This document shows positions 57,985 to 64,000 of a stretch of DNA of 64,000 bases, in pieces. The notes beneath the pieces were generated by a model. It did no database searches and was not told the DNA's origin. It saw only the letters and a list, made by a program, of their open reading frames with translations. The position numbers and the translations under genes are program-made. This stretch comes from Nitrospinaceae bacterium. Its GTDB lineage: Bacteria > Nitrospinota > Nitrospinia > Nitrospinales > VA-1. The DNA lies in assembly GCA_029261455.1 (NCBI GenBank), contig JAJDBH010000116.1, positions 1-64,000 on the forward strand, given 5' to 3'. How positions within the stretch are numbered: position 1 is the first letter of the stretch; the number at the start of each line of letters is the position of its first letter.

Positions 57985-60198
57985 TCAAGCTAGATATCTA
58001 TTTACTGTATCCAAAAAAGATTTGATTTCGATAGGCTTGGAAATGTATTCGGTGAAACCAGCGGACAGGCCTTTTTTAATATCCGATGCCATGCTATCGG
58101 CACTCAACGCGATGACAGGAATGGCATCAATAGACGGATCTGTCTTGATAATATTTAAAGCCTCATAACCGTCTATTCCTGGTAAATTGATATCCATTAA
58201 AATCAAATCTGGTTTGTGAGCTTTTGTCAGTTCGATCCCCAAACTTGCATCAGGGGCTTGTAAAAGTTTGACGTTGTGGCGGGACAAAATGGCCGCGACC
58301 AACTCCATATTCGCAGGGTTATCTTCAACATAGAGAATTGTGAAATATTTTTCCTGATTTTTATGGCTGGGCAACTCCGGCCAAACGGCTAGCTCTGAAT
58401 TTTTGGGAGAGGGGAGGTTTTTGCCGGTAGGAAGGGTTATGGAAAAGCAACTTCCCTGCCCTTCTTCACTTTCAACATTGAGGGTCCCTTTCATTAGTAG
58501 AACTAGTTTTTGGGAAATGGTTAATCCAATACCGGTACCTTCTATAGCATCAATACCAGAGTCAACTCGCTGGAAGGGTTTGAAGATACTTTCTATGTTG
58601 TCTGGGTGGATTCCGATTCCAGTATCCTGAATGCTGATTTGAACTTCATGGTCATTTGATTTTTTACAGGTGAGGGAAATACTACCTCCATAGCAATTAT
58701 ATTTGATAGCGTTATGCATTAAGTTCAGCAAAACTTGTTTTAGCCGAACTCGATCGGCTGTGACAACCAGCTCGGGGGCACCTGGTGGCAATGCATTGAC
58801 ACTCAGGTTTTTTGCATCCAATAGGGGTTTAAGTAATTCAAGCACTTCAGAAATTAAGGGGTATGTGTGAACCTCTTCGATAGAGAGTGATATTTTTCCT
58901 GACTCGATTTTGGACAGGTCGAGAATTTCGTTTATGAGTTCCAGCAAATGTTCTCCGGCCTTCAAAATATGTCGAACATTGTTTTGCTGGACGGGTTTTA
59001 AAGGGTTCTCCTGATCCATCTCCAGCAATTGGCTGAAACCCAGAATGGCGTTCATCGGTGTTCGGAGTTCATGGCTCATACGTGTTAGGAATTCAGACTT
59101 TGCCCGGTTTGATTTTTCCGCTTCTACCTTGGCCAGAATGGCTTCTTTCTTGGCGTTTTCCTGTTCAGTGATATCAAGCGCCATTTCCATCACTAATGAG
59201 CTGCCATCAATATCTGTGAAAGGAGTGCAAACGGTGAAATAAGTTCGCCCATCCTTCGCACTCCAGATGGTAGTTTCATTTTCGCCATGATCAAAAACCT
59301 TGAAAGTGGTGCAAACCTCACAGGGTTGAGTCCGTTTATGCATCAAGTCATGGCAAAGCCGTTCTTGAGGGTCTCCGAATTTTTCACGAAAAACTTTGTT
59401 GGCGAATGGCACGGTATAATCTGATGCCTGCAAATGAAACGCAATGGGAAGTGAATCGAGCATTTGGTATAGGTTCTGTCGCTCTTGATGAATTTTTTTC
59501 TGGGCCCTTTCCTTTTCTGCAATTTCGATTTGGAGGGCTTTGTTTGCCAATTCCAACTCATTTTTGGCAATGGCTTTGGATAAAGAAACTCCTAATCCAA
59601 TTGACAAAAATAATGATATGAATGCAATTGCATAAATTGTTTTCTCGTAACGGCTGATCCTTTCCAGTGCGGTTCGATGGAGGTACTCCATTTCTTCTTT
59701 TTGGATTTCAATAGCTTTATTCAAAGCAGTTGTAACAAAATCAACACTTTCTTCGTATTGTTGAAAAACCTGGCTGGAAACGGTGCCAGTTTTCTCGTAT
59801 TCCTCAAACATGGTTTTGGCCTGTTTGACCAAAACAATGTGTTCTGCAATTATCTTTTCATATAGAACTCTTTCTTCTTCTTCTCTGAATTCACCCAGCG
59901 CGTTAATGGTTTGCTCGGCAATGGGAAAGAACCTTTCTGGATTTTGTATAAAATGCTCCTCCCATTGCAAAAATTCTTCTTTTTCATGGGTGTCACCGGA
60001 AACCACATAAGCGAAACTTTCTTCTACCGCAGCTTTGAATTTTGTGTGTAGAGACTGTATGGAATGAAGTCCCTCCGAGCGGAATCCGCCGATTTCCTTC
60101 AATTCGTTTTCTAAGGGGCGGACACTCAGGAAGATTGCGGTAATTATGAAAATGCTCAATACCGCAAAGCTTAAAGTAATTCGTGTTCCTACTTTCAT
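57985..60198 (-). CDS. Membrane hybrid sensor histidine kinase/response regulator
   Basis: Two TM flanking a sensory domain; PAS; TRMSHELRTPMNAILGFSQLL; C-terminal receiver ILYVEDNPANMELVAAIL...LILMDINLPGIDGYEAL. Confidence 0.93.
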   Translation of the reverse strand: MKVGTRITLSFAVLSIFIITAIFLSVRPLENELKEIGGFRSEGLHSIQSLHTKFKAAVEESFAYVVSGDTHEKEEFLQWEEHFIQNPERFFPIAEQTINALGEFREEEERVLYEKIIAEHIVLVKQAKTMFEEYEKTGTVSSQVFQQYEESVDFVTTALNKAIEIQKEEMEYLHRTALERISRYEKTIYAIAFISLFLSIGLGVSLSKAIAKNELELANKALQIEIAEKERAQKKIHQERQNLYQMLDSLPIAFHLQASDYTVPFANKVFREKFGDPQERLCHDLMHKRTQPCEVCTTFKVFDHGENETTIWSAKDGRTYFTVCTPFTDIDGSSLVMEMALDITEQENAKKEAILAKVEAEKSNRAKSEFLTRMSHELRTPMNAILGFSQLLEMDQENPLKPVQQNNVRHILKAGEHLLELINEILDLSKIESGKISLSIEEVHTYPLISEVLELLKPLLDAKNLSVNALPPGAPELVVTADRVRLKQVLLNLMHNAIKYNCYGGSISLTCKKSNDHEVQISIQDTGIGIHPDNIESIFKPFQRVDSGIDAIEGTGIGLTISQKLVLLMKGTLNVESEEGQGSCFSITLPTGKNLPSPKNSELAVWPELPSHKNQEKYFTILYVEDNPANMELVAAILSRHNVKLLQAPDASLGIELTKAHKPDLILMDINLPGIDGYEALNIIKTDPSIDAIPVIALSADSMASDIKKGLSAGFTEYISKPIEIKSFLDTVNRYLA

Positions 60199-60381
60199 AA
60201 ACCGAGATGCCCTATATGAATATTAAAATAATTAGCAGAATTTAACTCTGATGAAGGAGAACTATTATTTGTGCTTGGTTTCATTTTTTTCGCGTTAAAA
60301 ATGGGGACTTATTATTTTGAGATTGTTTACACAGTCTAAAGGTTTTTAGAGGGGCGGAGTTTTTTTTATTGGTTGGGGGGA

Positions 60382-61647
60382 TTAAATTGTCAGGGTTTTC
60401 GAAATGATTTTAGCCATTTTTTCAGAGGCGCCTTTTTGCTCCGTGGTGAAGGAGAGGGCTTTTTCTGCTAGTTCTTGGCGTAGGCTTTCGTTTTCCAGCA
60501 AGCTATGCACTTTTTCTTTGATATCCTTAGAGTTCTTCACCGTAATAGCTAGCCCCAGTTCATGTGCTTTGTCGGCGACATGACCGATATTTTCAATAAA
60601 AGGTCCATGCATAACTGGCAGGCCGTATGACAGCGGTTCGATCAGGCTGTGGCCTCCACCAGGTTTTAAAAGGCTTTTGCCAATGAGAGCTACTTGCCCT
60701 AAGGAGTAAACCTGAGCTAGTTCACCCATCGTATCAAGGAGGATGACAGTTTTTGCATGTTCCATTAAGGACCGGAGGGTGAATGAAATGTTTTTCTTTT
60801 TAAGGAGCGTGACCACTTCTTCTACTCGTTCAATTCTGCGTGGCGCAAGGATCAAAACCAGATTGGGGTGCTCAGCTTTCAATTGCTGATGTGTTTCCAA
60901 AATAATTTCTTCCTCACCGGCATGGGTGCTGCCTGCTACCCATACTGGCGTGTCTTTCTTAAGCTTGAAAGTTTTTCGCAATTGTTCTTTCTCTGCATCG
61001 GTCAGTGGTTGTTGCGCGTCATATTTAGGATCGCCCATCACCTCAATACGCTCCCGGTCCACACCTAGAGTTAGTGCAGCTTTTTCCCCATTGTCGTTTT
61101 GCATGCCAAGGTGATGAAACTTTTGAAAGGTGTCTTTGAAAAGGGAGCCAGCGATAAGGTATCGTCGAGCGGACCTTTCAGATAAACGGCCGTTGAATAA
61201 AAGAATCGGGATTTTTTTTCTATATAACAGGTCGATCAAGCCGGGCCAGAACCCAGTGTCGGTGACGACATGAAGATCGGGATTGATTCGTTTCAATGCC
61301 AGTTGAGTGAAGGGTAGGCAATCAAGCGGATGAAAAAACACATAGTCGGCGATGCTCATTTTGAGTGCTGCGGCATAGCCCGAGTCAGTGGTTACAGAAA
61401 GCGCGATAGTGAGTGTGGGGTTTTGCTCACGCACCCGTTTGAGGACGGGTGTGGCGGCTACGACCTCTCCCATCGAAAGCGCATGCAACCAGAGGGTTTT
61501 CCCGTCCGAATTTTTTATGGTAGGAACCCATCCAAAATGATGGATCAGCCCTTTCCACTTATGTTTGGAGGACAACGCTATGAGTGAGAACAGGGGGAGA
61601 AGAAGGATTGCGACAAAAAGTGATAGAAGGTGATAAAAATAAATCAT
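60382..61647 (-). CDS. waaA: 3-deoxy-D-manno-octulosonic acid transferase-like, divergent copy
   Basis: LWLHALSMGEVVAATPVLKRVREQNPTLTIALSVTTDSGY; PGGGHSLIEPLSYGLPVMHGPFIENI; start set at MIYFYHLLSLF. Confidence 0.82.
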   Translation of the reverse strand: MIYFYHLLSLFVAILLLPLFSLIALSSKHKWKGLIHHFGWVPTIKNSDGKTLWLHALSMGEVVAATPVLKRVREQNPTLTIALSVTTDSGYAAALKMSIADYVFFHPLDCLPFTQLALKRINPDLHVVTDTGFWPGLIDLLYRKKIPILLFNGRLSERSARRYLIAGSLFKDTFQKFHHLGMQNDNGEKAALTLGVDRERIEVMGDPKYDAQQPLTDAEKEQLRKTFKLKKDTPVWVAGSTHAGEEEIILETHQQLKAEHPNLVLILAPRRIERVEEVVTLLKKKNISFTLRSLMEHAKTVILLDTMGELAQVYSLGQVALIGKSLLKPGGGHSLIEPLSYGLPVMHGPFIENIGHVADKAHELGLAITVKNSKDIKEKVHSLLENESLRQELAEKALSFTTEQKGASEKMAKIISKTLTI

Positions 61648-61678
61648 CAAAACGGGTGTCCCATATAGGAGGATATGC

Positions 61679-62920
61679 CTAGGTTGAGCGGATGAGCTCA
61701 ATGTTCCTTCTTAATGCGCCGCTGTTGGCCTTGACTGTTTTTTCTGCAGCTTGGCTCAGCTTCTGGCGTTCGTCCGGGTTCATCAGTAACCGTTTTAAAA
61801 CATCGTAGAGTTCTTCTATATTTTGCAGTTGCAGGCCTCCTTCGGACTGCTTGAAAAGTTTGGCTTCTTCCTCAAAATTATTCATAAATTTGCCGAACAG
61901 AACCGGCTTTCCCAATGCCGCTGGCTCGAGAATATTGTGACCGCCAAACCGGGGATTGAATCCACCTCCAACATAAGCCACAGTTGCGCTTTTGTAGAAG
62001 GCGTTGAGTTTTCCCAGACTGTCTACCAGTAAGACGCTACAGTTTGTCAAGTCATCCTGTTTAGAGAGCAAGGCATACTCCACTTCGAACTCCCGGATAA
62101 GATCTTCGACTTCGCGGCACCTTTCCATATGTCTGGGGGCAATCACCCCGATAAGGTTGGGGAACTCTTTTTGAAGTTGAACCAGTGCCTCCATGATCGG
62201 GCCTTCTTCTCCAGGGCGGGTAGAACCAAAAACCAGGACCATGGAGTCGGCTTTCCATTGCGGCTGGAACTTATCCTCCGTTTCAATAGAGGTCACATCG
62301 AATTTTATGTTTCCTGTAGCCAGAACTTTTTCCTTAGCTACGCCTAACTGCAAAAACCGGTCTGCATCCGTTTGAGATCGCATTGAAAACTGTCCGATCG
62401 ATTCAGTCATCCATAACAGGAAGGCCGGGAACTTTCCATAGCTCTGAACAGATTTTTCCGAGACCCGTCCATTTACCTGGATGACCGGAATGCTTCGGCG
62501 TTTACATAGGCGCAGTAAAGAAGGCCATAACTCTGCTTCGATCAGAACCAGTTTAGAAGGCTGTAAACGATCAAAGACAGGATTCAGCCAGAACGGGAAG
62601 TCCAGTGGCAGTCTAAATACATTGGGAAGTTTTTCTTCTAAGGCTAATGCATAACCGGTGGGGGTAAACGTAGACAGGGCTATTGGGCGGGATTCCCCTT
62701 CCTTGATAAGACCTGCAATGAGGATTTTAGCCAGACGAACTTCTCCAACCGATGAGGCATGAATCCACAACGTATCTTTTAGCTCTGGCAGGGAGTTGGC
62801 TCCCTTCATTCTCCCCTTTATTTCATTGCGGAAAGAGGAAGAGACCAAGGCTCTTAAAATAAGAAAAGGAGAAGCCAAAAGCAGTAGCCCTCCTACAAGA
62901 ATATAATACAAAAAATCCAT
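61679..62920 (-). CDS. waaA: 3-deoxy-D-manno-octulosonic acid transferase
   Basis: LWIHASSVGEVRLAKILI; LIEAELWPSLLRLCKRRSIPVIQVNGRVSEKS; GGHNILEPAALGKPVLFGKFMNNF. Confidence 0.9.
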   Translation of the reverse strand: MDFLYYILVGGLLLLASPFLILRALVSSSFRNEIKGRMKGANSLPELKDTLWIHASSVGEVRLAKILIAGLIKEGESRPIALSTFTPTGYALALEEKLPNVFRLPLDFPFWLNPVFDRLQPSKLVLIEAELWPSLLRLCKRRSIPVIQVNGRVSEKSVQSYGKFPAFLLWMTESIGQFSMRSQTDADRFLQLGVAKEKVLATGNIKFDVTSIETEDKFQPQWKADSMVLVFGSTRPGEEGPIMEALVQLQKEFPNLIGVIAPRHMERCREVEDLIREFEVEYALLSKQDDLTNCSVLLVDSLGKLNAFYKSATVAYVGGGFNPRFGGHNILEPAALGKPVLFGKFMNNFEEEAKLFKQSEGGLQLQNIEELYDVLKRLLMNPDERQKLSQAAEKTVKANSGALRRNIELIRST

Positions 62921-63030
62921 AAGCTGGGAGTATACTCCTAAAACATTAGAGGGCCTCTAAAAATTGCGAATTTTTAGAATACTAAAGTATTGATTGTTCG
63001 AACAGCCCGTTTAAGTCTGAGCAAAAAATC

Positions 63031-64000
63031 ATGTCTGAAATTTTTTATAAAATTATATCGCCTGATCGCAAATGGTACTGGTTTCCGGTTTTTGCAATCT
63101 TGATACTCATTTCTTTTGTTTATTCATTGGGCCACCATTTTCGTCTTTGGGCTTATAGATGGGGAGTGTTTCCGAGCCGCAAGCTCAATTGCCGGGTGAT
63201 CAGCGTTGGCAACCTGACCTTGGGGGGAACAGGAAAAACCCCATTTGTTATGATGATTGCCGAAACTCTCAGGGGAAATGGACTAAAACCTGCCATTCTC
63301 AGCCGAGGTTATGGGGGGAAATCTGGCAACCCGGTCAATGTGGTCTGTGATGGGAAGCAGACGCTTCTTTCCCCGGAATGGGTAGGTGATGAAGCGGTTA
63401 TGATGGCGGAAAAACTCAAAAACGTTCCGGTATTAACCGGTCCGGACCGTTATCAGACGGGGCGGTATGCGCTCGAGCATTTTGATGTCGATACTCTGGT
63501 TCTGGATGATGGATTTCAACATCTGGCATTAAATCGCGATCTGGACATTTTGCTTTTCGACCATTTCAGGCCTCTGGGTAACGGTCATTTGTTTCCGGCA
63601 GGAGAACTGCGCGAACCTGCAGGAGCAACACGAAGAGCAGATATGGTTTGCTTCACCCATTATTCTGGTGGTGCCATCAACTTTGATCCAGACCTTTTGG
63701 GTTCTGTTCCGCAGGTGAAGACACATCTTCGTCTGGACTCCATAATTCGTATGGATGATGAGGAAGTGTTGGATACGGAAATTTTTAAGAAAGAACCGGT
63801 CGCGGCGTTTTGTGGAATCGCCAAGCCGGAAGGGTTCAGACAGATTTTGCGGGACTCGCAGATTCAGCCAAAGTTTTTCAAATCCTTTCCTGATCATCAT
63901 CCTTACACTATGCAGGACATTAAAGAATTGGAAGCCCGTGCGATAAAAGAGGGCGCTCGGTTTATCCTGCTCCCGGAAAAAGATGCAGTGAAACTCAAGG
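63031..64000 (+). CDS. lpxK: Tetraacyldisaccharide 4'-kinase, truncated by window edge
   Basis: My translation from ATG 63031: ...LNCRVISVGNLTLGGTGKTPFVMMIAETLRGNGLKPAILSRGYGGK; LVLDDGFQHLALNRDLDILLFD; frame open to 64000. Confidence 0.93.
   Translation, partial: MSEIFYKIISPDRKWYWFPVFAILILISFVYSLGHHFRLWAYRWGVFPSRKLNCRVISVGNLTLGGTGKTPFVMMIAETLRGNGLKPAILSRGYGGKSGNPVNVVCDGKQTLLSPEWVGDEAVMMAEKLKNVPVLTGPDRYQTGRYALEHFDVDTLVLDDGFQHLALNRDLDILLFDHFRPLGNGHLFPAGELREPAGATRRADMVCFTHYSGGAINFDPDLLGSVPQVKTHLRLDSIIRMDDEEVLDTEIFKKEPVAAFCGIAKPEGFRQILRDSQIQPKFFKSFPDHHPYTMQDIKELEARAIKEGARFILLPEKDAVKLK

Noticed and set aside
60199-60230. CCCTATA motif upstream of the hybrid kinase as a third copy of a kinase operator
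   Set aside because: The same heptamer occurs at 29017 and 52428 in unrelated contexts and here lacks the inverted half-site.
1-64000. Search for tRNA/rRNA genes and CRISPR arrays
   Set aside because: No cloverleaf-like segment with a conserved T-loop outside coding regions, no rRNA signatures and no regularly spaced repeats were seen by eye; tRNAscan-SE, Infernal and CRISPR finders should confirm.

Overview
The window is a gene-dense bacterial chromosomal segment. About 60 protein-coding genes lie on both strands. I found no rRNA, tRNA, CRISPR array, integrase or transposase. Gene content (LPS genes, type IV pilus, many sensor kinases) points to a Gram-negative environmental bacterium. A Nitrospinota-like origin is plausible but I could not verify it.

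Main blocks: (i) a split phosphonopyruvate/sulfopyruvate decarboxylase next to a sugar-nucleotide-type epimerase; (ii) an MsbA-like exporter; (iii) nagZ/fabF-like genes; (iv) miaB; (v) pilM-pilN-pilO-pilP-pilQ followed by aroB; (vi) an aldehyde dehydrogenase, a YycJ-like MBL hydrolase and an ADP-ribosylglycohydrolase homologue; (vii) dksA-like/rsfS/nadD; (viii) pilA; (ix) nadB-ftsK; (x) plsC, gamma-carbonic anhydrase and mtnP; (xi) a sensor-kinase/receiver/Hpt cluster; (xii) rpsT/holA/lptE/leuS; (xiii) putP, two paralogous histidine kinases, two tandem waaA-like genes and a truncated lpxK at the right edge.

The most interesting signals are: a PilP protein carrying a large DUF2059-like N-terminal module; putative sigma-54 promoters at both pilus loci, with a perfect inverted repeat upstream of pilA; an ADP-ribosylglycohydrolase homologue that has lost both metal-binding motifs; a degenerate pentapeptide beta-helix fused to a channel-like membrane tail; a duplicated waaA with an altered conserved motif; a phosphorelay cluster with no output domain; and several families of dispersed intergenic repeats. 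All product calls come from reading motifs in the translated ORFs. No database search was run.
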